Origin: a virus
Reading direction: 5' to 3' (one strand)
IMG/VR virus record: IMGVR_UViG_3300050821_003786
Span: 1 to 53,771 of that record
Length of the DNA stretch: 53,771 nt
Shown here: piece by piece, positions 1 to 6,956 of the stretch
How positions within the stretch are numbered: the stretch's first letter is position 1
Layout of the letters: every line of letters starts with the position of its first letter
Position numbers and translations under genes: made by a program
The notes under the pieces: generated by a model
Seen by the model: only the letters and a program-made list of their open reading frames with translations
The model's database searches: none
Told to the model about the DNA's origin: nothing

Positions 1-1
1 G

Positions 2-211
2 GCGGACGGTTCGTCGCGGTATCGGGAGATCCGGAGTGCCGTCTACGACAAGGTGTACCCGGTCGCGAAGGCCAAGGCGCTCGAGGTTCTCGGTCCGTCG
101 ATCGACGAGCTGCTCCCGTCCGCGCTGGACCTGTTTGACCGAATGCTGCCTGCGGAGCCTTTGCAGGCGCCGGTGATCGACAACGCCGAGCTGCTGTTCG
201 CGGCGTCATGA
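2..211 (+). CDS. C-terminal part of hypothetical protein (gene continues from the window end)
   Basis: This open frame enters the window from its left edge and stops at TGA 209-211. It encodes the last 69 residues of a protein with a helical, acidic C-terminus. The frame matches exactly the incomplete gene at the right edge (53464-53771): its last two bases TT plus base 1 make a Leu codon, and base 2 then starts the next codon. Joined, the two parts make one protein of about 172 residues. The stop overlaps the next start as ATGA. I do not recognise a function. The protein is short, soluble-looking and lies in the early operon. Confidence 0.75.
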   Translation, partial: ADGSSRYREIRSAVYDKVYPVAKAKALEVLGPSIDELLPSALDLFDRMLPAEPLQAPVIDNAELLFAAS

Positions 212-534
212 GCGACGACACGCAGACGGACGAGCAAACCTACAGCGCGCCGTTTGAGATTACGCCGCTCTACCACGTCCCACGCTCGCAGGTGTGGGAA
301 GGGTCGCGCGGCGCGCAGCGCGGTCACGTTCACCTGCACGTCTCGCGTGGGCCTACGCGCTTCACCGCGGCCAACGGGCGCAGCATCACTCGCGGCGGCG
401 GCGTTGCGCTCTGCCGACGCAATGGTTGGTATGAGCGCGCTCCGGAAGGCGAAACGGCGAGCGATCTGTGTCCGCGCTGCAAGGATGTGGCCGAGCGTTA
501 CGGCGTCGAGATGCCGGAGGGCTTTCGCTCATGA
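208..534 (+). CDS. Hypothetical protein with CPRC motif
   Basis: A 108-residue protein. The start ATG overlaps the upstream stop by four bases (ATGA), and its own stop overlaps the next ATG, so it is a translationally coupled operon member. It contains a Cys near residue 71 and a CPRC pair near residue 90, which could hold a metal ion together with nearby His residues. It is His- and Arg-rich in the middle. No family is recognised. Codon use matches its neighbours. Confidence 0.6.
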   Translation: MSDDTQTDEQTYSAPFEITPLYHVPRSQVWEGSRGAQRGHVHLHVSRGPTRFTAANGRSITRGGGVALCRRNGWYERAPEGETASDLCPRCKDVAERYGVEMPEGFRS

Positions 535-743
535 GTCAAACCGACACCATCACGGCCTACCCGGTTGACTACCGGGAGCTGTGGGAGGAAGCCGCGCGCG
601 CTGCGCTGATCTGGCGTAAGAAGTACGAGGATTTGTTCGAGGCGATCGGCGGGTATCGGCTGTGGGAGCCGGGGCGCAGGGGCTACGCCGCCGCGCGGCG
701 CGAGCTTGAGCGTGCGTGGCTCGGGGAGGACGTGGACGAGTGA
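531..743 (+). CDS. Small acidic/Trp-rich hypothetical protein
   Basis: A 70-residue protein starting at the ATG that overlaps the preceding stop (ATGA). An upstream in-frame ATG at 468 would overlap the previous gene by more than 60 bases, so 531 is preferred. The sequence is helical, with many Glu, Arg, Trp and Tyr residues and no membrane segment. Function is unknown. Its stop overlaps a GTG start of the next small gene. Confidence 0.55.
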   Translation: MSQTDTITAYPVDYRELWEEAARAALIWRKKYEDLFEAIGGYRLWEPGRRGYAAARRELERAWLGEDVDE

Positions 744-892
744 CGCCTTCACGCGAGGGCTATGACTGCGGCCACTGGTGGTTCAGCCAGGGTCTCGATT
801 GGCGGCGTTGCCGGTTCTGCCGCAAGTATCAGGTCCGCTTGTTCAGCGTGTTCGGCGGTCCGTGGGTGACGGTGGAGCGGGGACAACCATGA
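740..892 (+). CDS. Small putative zinc-ribbon protein
   Basis: A 50-residue gene with GTG start overlapping the upstream TGA (GTGA) and a stop overlapping the next ATG (ATGA), so it fits exactly into the operon. The protein has CGH near residue 14 and CRFC near residue 28, a plausible Cys/His metal-binding set, with several Trp residues between. It is one of several tiny Cys-pair proteins in the early region. Function is unknown. The fit to both neighbours is the main reason to accept it. Confidence 0.5.
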   Translation: MTPSREGYDCGHWWFSQGLDWRRCRFCRKYQVRLFSVFGGPWVTVERGQP

Positions 893-1173
893 GCGCAACT
901 GTTCACCGCCTCGCGCGTCCGGACGCGCTGCTTACCAAGCAGCAGCTCGCCGCGCACCTGGACCGTTCGACGCGGTGGATCGAGATGCGCGTCCGCGAAG
1001 GCATGCCGTCCGAGGAACCGACGACGAGATTCCCTCACCGGCGGTTCAAACTGGCCGACGTCGAAGCATGGCTCGCTAACAGCGAACCGCGACCCGATCG
1101 CCTGTCGATCCTCGAGGCGCAGGTGGCTAGGCTGACGGCCACGGTGGAACGACTCGAGCGGAGGACAGCCTGA
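889..1173 (+). CDS. Excisionase-like MerR/HTH protein
   Basis: A 94-residue protein whose first half reads as a winged-helix domain of the excisionase/MerR type (LTKQQLAAHLDRSTRWIEMR, then a basic wing and a VEAWL helix). It ends in a heptad-like coiled coil (ILEAQVARLTATVERLE) that would allow oligomerisation. It starts at the ATG overlapping the previous stop, and its own stop overlaps the integrase ATG (TGATG). Family knowledge plus position suggest an Xis-type directionality factor that binds attP arms and controls integrase. It could instead be a simple repressor of the integrase operon. Confidence 0.7.
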   Translation: MSATVHRLARPDALLTKQQLAAHLDRSTRWIEMRVREGMPSEEPTTRFPHRRFKLADVEAWLANSEPRPDRLSILEAQVARLTATVERLERRTA

Positions 1174-2249
1174 TGGCGATCATCAAGCGCGGCGACAAGT
1201 ACGGGGTGCGCGTGTGGGTGGACGGCCGCCATCGCTGGCTCGGCACGTTCGACACGCGCACCGAGGCGAAGCGCGTCGAGGCGGACGCCACGATCGCCCC
1301 GGTCACATCGTCGTCGACGACCGTTGAGCAGTGGGCGCGGATCTGGCTGACCCGCTATGCCCGGCCGGCCGCGGCGACGCAGCGCACCTACCGGTACGCG
1401 GTCGAGCAGGTGATCCGCGACATCGGAGACGTTCGTCTCGCTGCGGTGGATCGGCCGATGGCGAAGCTGTGGGCGAACGAGTGGCCGCGGAACACGACGC
1501 GCACAGCCCGCACGATGTGGGCCGACGCGCTCCGTGACGGCGTCTGCCAGCACAACCCCTTCACCAGCCTGCGGCTCGAGACGCCGAAGGGTCGCAAGGA
1601 TCTGATCGCGCTCACCGAACCCGAGATCGACAAGCTGGCGAAGCTGGCTCGCGAGCAGTCTGGCGACTACGGCGACGAGATGGCCGCGATCGTGCTGTTC
1701 GCCGCCTACACCGGCGTGCGCCCGGGCGAGCTCTCCGCGCTGCAATGGCCGGACCTGGATCCGGCGAACCGCGAGGCGACGATCAGTCGCGCGCTCGACG
1801 GCCAGGGCGGCATCAAGGCGCCGAAGAACGGGCTCGCGCGCACGATCATCCTTCCACCACGCGCGCTCGAGGCTCTCGGCATGGTCGCGCGTCGCACCGA
1901 TTCGCCATACGTGTTCCATTCGCCGCGCGGGCGCCCGCTGAACAAGGGATCGCTGAGCTACCTGTGGCGTCCGCTCGCCGCAGCGTGGCGGTCTAAGGGC
2001 GGACGCGACCTCGACATGTACGAGCTGCGGCACGCGTGCGCGACGCTGATGCTCGAGCGCGGTCTCACGCCGGCGGACGTCGCGGTGCAGCTCGGCCACA
2101 CTGATGGCGGCCGGCTTGTTCAGATCCTCTACGGGCACCCGGACGAGGGGAACGCGCGCGACCGGTTGAAGATGGCGTTCGCGGCAGACGGCCACAAACA
2201 CGAAACCGATGCTGATCGACTCGGCCACATTTCGGACGCGACCGCATGA
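1173..2249 (+). CDS. int: Tyrosine recombinase / phage integrase
   Basis: A 358-residue integrase. Residues 1-45 form an AP2-like arm-binding region (KYGVRVWVDGRHRWLGTF), followed by a core-binding helical domain and a catalytic domain. Catalytic residues visible are Arg183 (GVRPGE), Lys216/218, Arg286-His287 (YELRH), His309 (LGH) and Tyr320 (ILYGH). The first His of the usual HxLRH box is Tyr283 here, a tolerated variation. It catalyses site-specific integration and, with an Xis, excision. It is coupled to the excisionase-like gene upstream. The non-coding stretch directly downstream is the natural place for attP. Confidence 0.93.
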   Translation: MAIIKRGDKYGVRVWVDGRHRWLGTFDTRTEAKRVEADATIAPVTSSSTTVEQWARIWLTRYARPAAATQRTYRYAVEQVIRDIGDVRLAAVDRPMAKLWANEWPRNTTRTARTMWADALRDGVCQHNPFTSLRLETPKGRKDLIALTEPEIDKLAKLAREQSGDYGDEMAAIVLFAAYTGVRPGELSALQWPDLDPANREATISRALDGQGGIKAPKNGLARTIILPPRALEALGMVARRTDSPYVFHSPRGRPLNKGSLSYLWRPLAAAWRSKGGRDLDMYELRHACATLMLERGLTPADVAVQLGHTDGGRLVQILYGHPDEGNARDRLKMAFAADGHKHETDADRLGHISDATA

Positions 2250-2573
2250 CCGATCGCCCGGTGAACACTCGTGGTTTCGTGGCTGTTGAACCCACCGTCT
2301 CCACTGACGACCACCGGCGCGAAGGAACGCGAATTCGCGCCGGTGCAGGGAGGTTTCCAGGCGGGGTGGTGCGCAGAACCGCGAACGGATTCGCGCAAAC
2401 TGCACGCTGCTGGTGGGCGACTCGGCTACAACTCGGCCGCAGAGGCACCGGATCTCGGCCACTCTCGCGGCTGCTCGAGCTCGTTCGGTTCCTGTCGACC
2501 GGCGGTGACGAGGCGCATGCGCGGAATCGGAGCTCGAGTGCCCGCTAACGAGCGTTACGTAAAGCTGGAGCCG
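2250..2573. other. Gap between int and methyltransferase: probable attP region
   Basis: These 324 bases contain no convincing gene. A 100-residue open frame from 2246 is Arg/Gly/Thr-rich without recognisable features. The stretch holds a perfect 12-bp inverted repeat (2312-2345) and, at about 2288-2308, a sequence resembling the 3' end of a tRNA (T-stem-like CCCAC, acceptor-like CGTCTCC, then A). Many actinophage integrases use a tRNA 3' end as attB and keep attP next to int, so this gap is the best attP candidate. The identity of the core is inference. Confidence 0.4.
2312..2345. repeat. Perfect 12-bp inverted repeat downstream of int
   Basis: CACCGGCGCGAA (2312-2323) is followed after a 10-base loop by its exact reverse complement TTCGCGCCGGTG (2334-2345). 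The loop and right arm also form a second palindrome, CGCGAATTCGCG (2329-2340). There is no T-run after it, so it is a weak candidate for an intrinsic terminator. It could be a terminator-like RNA hairpin after int or a protein-binding site in attP. Confidence 0.75.
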
Positions 2574-3161
2574 ATGAAATTCGCCTACGCCGACCCGCCA
2601 TATCTCGGGTGCTGCAAGCTCTACGACCACCATCACCCGGACGGGCGCTGCTGGGATGACCTGAGCACGCATGTCGCGCTGATCGAGCGCTTGGCGTGCG
2701 AGTTTCCGGACGGGTGGGCGCTCAGCTGCACGTCGGGCTCGCTACGACATCTGCTGCCGCATTGTCCGGCTGATGTGCGAGTGGGTCCGTGGGTCAAGAC
2801 GTTCGGCGCGTTCAAGCGCGGTGTTCGGCCAGCGTGGATGTGGGAGCCGGTGATCTTTCGGGGTGGTCGCAATCCGTCGAACGGTCACGCGCACAAGCCG
2901 CCCGAGAAGAACGGTAAGCAAACGACGCCCGAGGACTTCGCGATCGTCGAGGACGGCGGCTCGCTGCTGGCCGAGCCGATCACCCTGAAGAAAGGTTTGA
3001 CCGGAGCGAAGCCAGAGGCGTTCTGCGAATGGGTGCTCGACCTGCTGAATGTCCAACCCGGTGATGAGGTTGTGGACCTGTTCCCCGGCACCGGGATTAT
3101 GAGTCGTGTTGCTGCTGCGCGAGGTGCGCTCCCAGCGATTGATTTCGAGGCTGCTGCGTGA
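2574..3161 (+). CDS. DNA methyltransferase (DPPY type, permuted motif order)
   Basis: A 195-residue protein beginning MKFAYADPPYLG, so the catalytic DPPY motif lies at residues 7-10. The SAM-binding motif comes at the C-terminus (VVDLFPGTGIMS), after a conserved GAKPEAFCEWVL stretch. Catalytic-before-SAM order is the beta-like arrangement of N6-adenine/N4-cytosine methyltransferases. It probably modifies phage DNA against host restriction. Start choice is open: ATG 2574 has GGAG nearby, but an in-frame GTG at 2538 also has a GGAG five bases upstream and would add 12 residues. No cognate endonuclease is seen next to it. Confidence 0.85.
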   Translation: MKFAYADPPYLGCCKLYDHHHPDGRCWDDLSTHVALIERLACEFPDGWALSCTSGSLRHLLPHCPADVRVGPWVKTFGAFKRGVRPAWMWEPVIFRGGRNPSNGHAHKPPEKNGKQTTPEDFAIVEDGGSLLAEPITLKKGLTGAKPEAFCEWVLDLLNVQPGDEVVDLFPGTGIMSRVAAARGALPAIDFEAAA

Positions 3162-3186
3162 TGTCGAGCGCCCGATAAGAGGTCAT

Positions 3187-3465
3187 ATGGAAAGCCACAT
3201 AACAACGCATCCCGAGATCCTGCGGGGCATCGACGGCGCGCCGCCGGTGTACGTGAGCGCGGCTGGTCTGAACACGCCCGAGGCGGCCATCGCCTACGTG
3301 TACGGGCTCGGCGAGCTTGATGATCCGAACGTGTCTGCGACCCGGGTTCTGATGCGCGAGCTGGACCCGATCGCGTGCAAGATCCGCGGCGTCGATGAGG
3401 GCCGATGGGTCGAATGCACGCCGCGCGCTAAGCAGGCACGAGCGTTCTGGAGGATCGACGGCTGA
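3187..3465 (+). CDS. Hypothetical protein
   Basis: A 92-residue soluble protein starting at ATG 3187, with an AAGAGG ribosome binding site about eight bases upstream. Longer in-frame starts overlap the methyltransferase. It has a conserved-looking middle (AAIAYVYGLGELDDPN) but matches no family I recognise. The stop overlaps a 16-codon mini-ORF (3465-3515) that leads into the next gene. Confidence 0.55.
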   Translation: MESHITTHPEILRGIDGAPPVYVSAAGLNTPEAAIAYVYGLGELDDPNVSATRVLMRELDPIACKIRGVDEGRWVECTPRAKQARAFWRIDG

Positions 3466-3477
3466 TGTTCTGTTTCG

Positions 3478-3704
3478 TTTCTACGCACAAGGAGCACGGC
3501 GATGCCGCTTTGTGAACACGAGAATCCCGATGAGTGTCCTAACCACGGCATCGAGGCGCAGTTGACGGCAGCCCTGCAACGAGCCGAGAGGCTCCATGCC
3601 AAGGCGAAAGATGATGTCCACTTCTACGCCACCGAGCGCCTCAGAATCGCGGGCGAGCTAGCAACGTATCGAGTCGATCACCAGCTTTCTACGCACAAGG
3701 AGCA
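3478..3704 (+). repeat. 19-bp direct repeat pair carrying ribosome binding sites
   Basis: An identical 19-base sequence, TTTCTACGCACAAGGAGCA, lies at 3478-3496 and again at 3686-3704, 208 bp apart. Each copy supplies the AAGGAG ribosome binding site of the gene starting just after it (3502 and 3708). Both copies are also read as the peptide STHKE, in the mini-ORF 3465-3515 and in the last residues of the gene 3502-3711. This suggests a local duplication of a gene end together with the following start region. Confidence 0.8.
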
Positions 3705-3711
3705 ACGATGA
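3502..3711 (+). CDS. Small helical hypothetical protein with N-terminal Cys/His
   Basis: A 69-residue protein. The N-terminus (MPLCEHENPDECPNHG) has a Cys-His / Cys-His spacing that may bind zinc, and the rest is a single charged helix likely to form a coiled coil. AAGGAGC upstream of ATG 3502 lies inside the 19-bp repeat. The 3' end carries the second copy of that repeat and overlaps the next start by ATGA. Function is unknown. Confidence 0.55.
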   Translation: MPLCEHENPDECPNHGIEAQLTAALQRAERLHAKAKDDVHFYATERLRIAGELATYRVDHQLSTHKEQR

Positions 3712-4055
3712 GCCAGCAAGCCATCTGCGGCGTGAGTTGTAATTGCGGTCCGTTCGGCGAGCCGCTTGTCTGTGGGCACCCGACCGGCCACGGTGGGCCG
3801 CACGCCTGGTCGTCACTGCCGACGTTCGTGGACGGTCGTCCCATGTTCGCTCCCACCGACCGCCCTGGCGCAAGCCTCGATGTTCAGCTCGTCGTGGTCG
3901 AGTTCGGACCTCGCCGCTGGCGTTGGGAGGTTCGCAACCTGACGACGGCGAAGCGCGCGACGTACTTCGGCTTGCAAACGACGGAGCGCAAGGCATGGAT
4001 CAAGGCACTCGCCGTCGCGCGGACTGGCTTCGGCCCGAAGGCGAGCGCCCGATGA
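3708..4055 (+). CDS. Hypothetical protein with Cys-rich N-terminus
   Basis: A 115-residue protein. The first 30 residues are rich in Cys and His (CGVSCNCG, CGHPTGHGGPH), a pattern suggesting a small metal-binding knuckle. The rest is a beta-rich domain with WRWEVRNLTT. The start overlaps the previous stop and has AAGGAGCAACG upstream. The end overlaps the next ATG (ATGA). No known family is recognised. Confidence 0.5.
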   Translation: MSQQAICGVSCNCGPFGEPLVCGHPTGHGGPHAWSSLPTFVDGRPMFAPTDRPGASLDVQLVVVEFGPRRWRWEVRNLTTAKRATYFGLQTTERKAWIKALAVARTGFGPKASAR

Positions 4056-4219
4056 CCGATCAGATTCAGACGAGCCTGCCGCCACGCAACTACGCAGACC
4101 TAGAGGCACCACGCGAGGGCTTGAACTGCGAGGGCTGTGGGAAGGTGACGACAGGCCGTGCTCACAGTTCGGAGCGAGGCTGGCATGCGCTCTGCGTCGA
4201 GTGTGGTGGTGGGCGATGA
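4052..4219 (+). CDS. Small putative zinc-ribbon protein
   Basis: A 55-residue protein with CEGC near residue 27 and CVEC near residue 49, the classic two-CxxC zinc ribbon layout. It starts at an ATG overlapping the previous stop and ends overlapping the next ATG. Its first codons are almost identical to those of the gene at 4216 (both proteins begin MTDQ-x-QTS). It could be a nucleic-acid or protein-binding adaptor; there is no direct functional evidence. Confidence 0.5.
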   Translation: MTDQIQTSLPPRNYADLEAPREGLNCEGCGKVTTGRAHSSERGWHALCVECGGGR

Positions 4220-4524
4220 CCGATCAGTTTCAGACGAGTACCGAGCCCCCGGGGCCACCGTCTCCTCCGCTGGTCCCTGGTCATCTCGGAGCCCCAAGCG
4301 AAGAGGTCTGTCGCGACATGGCAATTGTGCTCGCGTTCGCGGAGGCAGCAGGTGACGAGAAGTTCTTGCGGCGCGTAGAGAACGGCGTCCATGACGCAGG
4401 GACGACGCCAAATCAGCTCCGGCGTTGGCTGCGAGAGCAGATTGAACGTCACGGCCATGACTGGGTACTGGAAGCTGTCGGCGGCCCAGCGACCGGACCG
4501 GACTGGAGAAGCAGGCTCAGATGA
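4216..4524 (+). CDS. Hypothetical protein
   Basis: A 102-residue protein. After a Pro-rich N-terminus the rest is helical (VCRDMAIVLAFAEAAGDEKF, then LRRWLREQIERHGHDW). The start overlaps the previous stop. The first 24 bases around the start (4215-4238) match those of the preceding gene (4051-4074) with one mismatch, pointing to a shared or duplicated translation start region. Function is unknown. Confidence 0.5.
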   Translation: MTDQFQTSTEPPGPPSPPLVPGHLGAPSEEVCRDMAIVLAFAEAAGDEKFLRRVENGVHDAGTTPNQLRRWLREQIERHGHDWVLEAVGGPATGPDWRSRLR

Positions 4525-4919
4525 GCGCGGTCGATTCCTGGACGCCACGACGGCAGCCGCGCGCACCGCTCAAGACCCCGGTGGGGCGCCTCACGCGCGA
4601 CGAGGCTACGTGCATCATCCGCTCGATCTTCCGCCGCTGCGGCTACGCCATCGCCGAGCACGGCACCCGAGGCCGTGACCTCGATCTGGTGGCTGTCCCG
4701 TGGACTGACCGCGCGGGCCTGCCGCACTTGATCGTTGACGAGGTGCTTCGGACGCTTCCTGGATGGCTCTCGGGCGACCCGGAGCAGAAGCCGCACGGTC
4801 GCATCGCCTACGCGATCTGGCCCGAGCTGATCTTCGGCCATGACATGTGGTACCTGGACCTGAGCGTGATGCCGCCGGCTGATTATCTCCCGCCGGTTAT
4901 TGACAACCCCGGGTCATAA
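4521..4919 (+). CDS. Conserved phage-type hypothetical protein
   Basis: A 132-residue soluble protein starting at ATG overlapping the previous stop. Recognisable features are GRDLDLVAVPW in the middle and GRIAYAIWPE later, a pattern I associate with small conserved phage proteins of unknown role. The upstream in-frame context makes 4521 the only reasonable start. It ends before a short AT-richer gap (4920-4960). Confidence 0.6.
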   Translation: MSAVDSWTPRRQPRAPLKTPVGRLTRDEATCIIRSIFRRCGYAIAEHGTRGRDLDLVAVPWTDRAGLPHLIVDEVLRTLPGWLSGDPEQKPHGRIAYAIWPELIFGHDMWYLDLSVMPPADYLPPVIDNPGS

Positions 4920-4960
4920 CAAGGCCCCATAACACGCACTATGACCACCAGCGAACGCCC

Positions 4961-5791
4961 GTGATCTTCCCGTCCGACCAGGTCGCCCTGATCGCGTCCA
5001 GGCGCAAAACGCAGGGCCGCGTCCCGGTGCAGTTCGTCTCGGACCGTCAGCCGGCGAAGCTGCTGCCATGCCGATTCCAGATCGGCCGCGCCTACCGTGT
5101 GCAGGCCCGGCGTGACTGGACGGTCAGCAAGCTCGCCGCTCGAGCTCGCGTTGAGCAGCGAATCCAGCCGTCGCGCGCTCGCGCGGTCGTGTCCTACCTC
5201 GACGCCCCGCTGGACGCGACGCTGCCACCAACCGGGTTGCAGATCACGGTCGTCGATGTTCGCCGCGAGCTGCTCGGCGATCTCACACCCCAGGACGCCC
5301 GCCGCGAAGGGTTCCGGTTCACCGCAGAGTTCATGGCCCGCTGGGAACGCACACACGGCCTCGTAGACCCAGACCTGCACGTGTGGGTGATCTCGTTCGC
5401 GGTCGGCGATCTCCGCGACCAATTCGACCGCCCCCGCCTACTCACAAGCATCCGCCATGTCGGCCATGTCGCCTACGAGGTCGACAGCTCGGGCCGTCAG
5501 CACTGGCCGGCGAACGACGATCACTCCGAGGACTACACCGACCGGCCCGATCTCGCGATGCGCGCCAGCAGCGACCCCGGCGAAGGACTCACCGAAGCGC
5601 AGCTCAAACCCTACGTCCGCGACGCCCATCTACGAGACCTGGCCCGTCAGCGCGACAGCACAGAACGCTCACACGCACGCTCGCTCGCGATCCGCCTGAA
5701 AGACGCGCAGAAACGTCGTGACGCTGACGAGCTCGCGAAGATCCGCGGCGAGCTGGAACTACTCGAGCATCAGATCAGGACAGCAGCGTGA
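4961..5791 (+). CDS. ASCH/PUA-like domain protein
   Basis: A 276-residue protein. Residues about 15-160 resemble an ASCH (PUA-like) fold: a VPVQF strand, a basic RARAVVSYLDAP segment, then LLGDLTPQDARREGF and an HVWVISFAVGD strand after the conserved Trp helix. The last 90 residues are charged and helical, probably coiled coil. ASCH domains are thought to bind RNA or modified nucleotides, so a role in handling nucleic acid is inferred. The GTG start at 4961 overlaps the stop of a seven-codon ORF (4941-4964). Its own stop overlaps a GTG that opens a 23-codon ORF. Confidence 0.6.
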   Translation: MIFPSDQVALIASRRKTQGRVPVQFVSDRQPAKLLPCRFQIGRAYRVQARRDWTVSKLAARARVEQRIQPSRARAVVSYLDAPLDATLPPTGLQITVVDVRRELLGDLTPQDARREGFRFTAEFMARWERTHGLVDPDLHVWVISFAVGDLRDQFDRPRLLTSIRHVGHVAYEVDSSGRQHWPANDDHSEDYTDRPDLAMRASSDPGEGLTEAQLKPYVRDAHLRDLARQRDSTERSHARSLAIRLKDAQKRRDADELAKIRGELELLEHQIRTAA

Positions 5792-5859
5792 ATCCGTCCA
5801 CACCGTCCGTAGACTTGCGTGCCGAGCCCGCCAGAGCGCCGCGATCGGACTCGCTATGA
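5788..5859 (+). CDS. 23-codon bridging ORF
   Basis: A GTG-started frame of 23 codons overlaps the stop of the upstream gene (GTGA) and the start of the next gene (ATGA). The predicted peptide is Pro/Ser/Arg-rich with no motif. It may be a real tiny gene or simply a translational relay carrying ribosomes across the 65-base gap between two genes. Similar bridges occur at 3465, 6496, 50275 and 52901. Confidence 0.3.
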   Translation: MNPSTPSVDLRAEPARAPRSDSL

Positions 5860-6074
5860 GCACGGTAGGCCGTGGCCGCCGCATGCTCAAACTGCGACTC
5901 GCGAGAATCCTCCGCGAGGCCGCAGCTCAACTCGACGCCGAAACGCGACCGCTCACAGTCGAACGCGACGGCAAGGTGCTACGCCTACCACCCGGCTCAA
6001 CACTCGAGCAGGCATTGGATCTTCTGGCGCGGGTCGAAGAGTTCCTGCCGCCCGCTAGGGGTCCGCGGCCATGA
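5856..6074 (+). CDS. Small helical hypothetical protein
   Basis: A 72-residue protein starting at the ATG that overlaps the 23-codon bridging ORF. An N-terminal helix (KLRLARILREAAAQLDAE) is followed by a short strand (TVERDGKVLRLP) and a second helix (LEQALDLLARVEEFLP). It resembles a small dimerising helical protein. Function is unknown. The stop overlaps the next ATG. Confidence 0.5.
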   Translation: MSTVGRGRRMLKLRLARILREAAAQLDAETRPLTVERDGKVLRLPPGSTLEQALDLLARVEEFLPPARGPRP

Positions 6075-6499
6075 GATCATCGACGCGCATGGCAAGCAGG
6101 CAGCCTGGCTGGCACCAGAAGCTGCATCGGACGGAGATCCCGGGCATCTTCAAGCGCGGGAACCGGTATGTGTTCAGCTATCGGGTGAACGGGAAGCAGC
6201 GGTGGGAGTCGTGCGCATCGATGGCTGAGGCGTTCGAGCGCAAGTCCAAACTGGTCACCGAGCGCAATCAGGAAGCTCGAGCAGCACACCGCGAGATCAT
6301 CCGGGCGAATAGCGTCAGGCTTGCCGAGAATCGACGTACAGCGGCCGAAGCACTCTCCTTGATGATCCGCGCTGCGCAAGCGCTACAACGGGTGGCTGAC
6401 ACATCTGAGGGCGATCTCGTCATCTCGGCTCGCGCCTGTTTAATGCGGCTGTACGAGAACGAGGACTCGCTGAAGCGCGCGATGTACCGCAACACATGA
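6071..6499 (+). CDS. Stand-alone AP2-like integrase arm-binding domain protein
   Basis: A 142-residue protein. Residues about 22-55 (IPGIFKRGNRYVFSYRVNGK, then a conserved Trp) look like the N-terminal arm-binding beta-sheet of tyrosine integrases, followed by helical ARERN-type segments. It has no catalytic domain. It may be a DNA-binding accessory protein or an integrase remnant that was kept. It starts at ATGA overlapping the previous gene and is the last early gene before the terminase module. A five-codon ORF (6496-6513) bridges to the small terminase. Confidence 0.55.
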   Translation: MRSSTRMASRQPGWHQKLHRTEIPGIFKRGNRYVFSYRVNGKQRWESCASMAEAFERKSKLVTERNQEARAAHREIIRANSVRLAENRRTAAEALSLMIRAAQALQRVADTSEGDLVISARACLMRLYENEDSLKRAMYRNT

Positions 6500-6509
6500 G
6501 CGAGTCAAC

Positions 6510-6956
6510 GTGAAAGTCACCCCGGTCCGCATCCGTATCACCGAGCGAGAACGTGACGCCCTGGAGCTGCGTAAGGGCGGGATGACGTTCGAGCGGATCG
6601 CCGAGCAGTTGGGGTACGCGGACCGGTCCGGCGCGTGGCGTGCGGTGAACGCTGCGTTGTCGGCGACGTTGCAGGAGCCGTCTGACGAGCTCCGCCGCCT
6701 TGAATGCGAACGCTTGGATGCTCTGCTCCTCGCGATGTGGCCGAAGGCGCTGGAAGGCTCGACGTGGCACGTGGACCGCTGTCTGGCGGTGATGGATCGT
6801 CGCGCGAAGCTGTTGGGGTTGGACGCGCCGACTCGGCGGATTGTGGATGTGATCACGCGGGATGCGTTCTCGCAGGCGATGGAGGAGTTGGAGGCCGAGA
6901 TTGCCGAGCTCGAGACCGTTGATGGCGAGACAGTGGGAGATCGAGGCCAGTCCTGA
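6510..6956 (+). CDS. terS: Terminase small subunit
   Basis: A 148-residue protein with an N-terminal helix-turn-helix (LELRKGGMTFERIAEQLGYA), a helical middle and an acidic coiled C-terminal end. This is the usual layout of the DNA-recognition subunit of phage packaging terminase, which binds the packaging site and activates the large subunit. The GTG at 6510 follows a tiny ORF whose stop it overlaps. The 3' end overlaps the large terminase start (6922) by 35 bases, supporting tight coupling. Confidence 0.75.
   Translation: MKVTPVRIRITERERDALELRKGGMTFERIAEQLGYADRSGAWRAVNAALSATLQEPSDELRRLECERLDALLLAMWPKALEGSTWHVDRCLAVMDRRAKLLGLDAPTRRIVDVITRDAFSQAMEELEAEIAELETVDGETVGDRGQS

Noticed and set aside
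2246-2548. 100-codon frame overlapping the int stop
   Set aside because: Starts with a good ATGA overlap, but the sequence is low complexity (Arg/Gly/Thr) and covers the inverted repeat and probable attP. More likely non-coding.
1035-2672. 545-residue minus-strand frame
   Set aside because: Antisense of the excisionase-like and integrase genes, Arg-rich without any fold-like pattern.
4898-4940. TTGACA plus repeated CATAAC as a promoter before 4961
   Set aside because: The spacing to any acceptable -10 box is 9 or about 22 bases, not 16-18, so I do not call a promoter.
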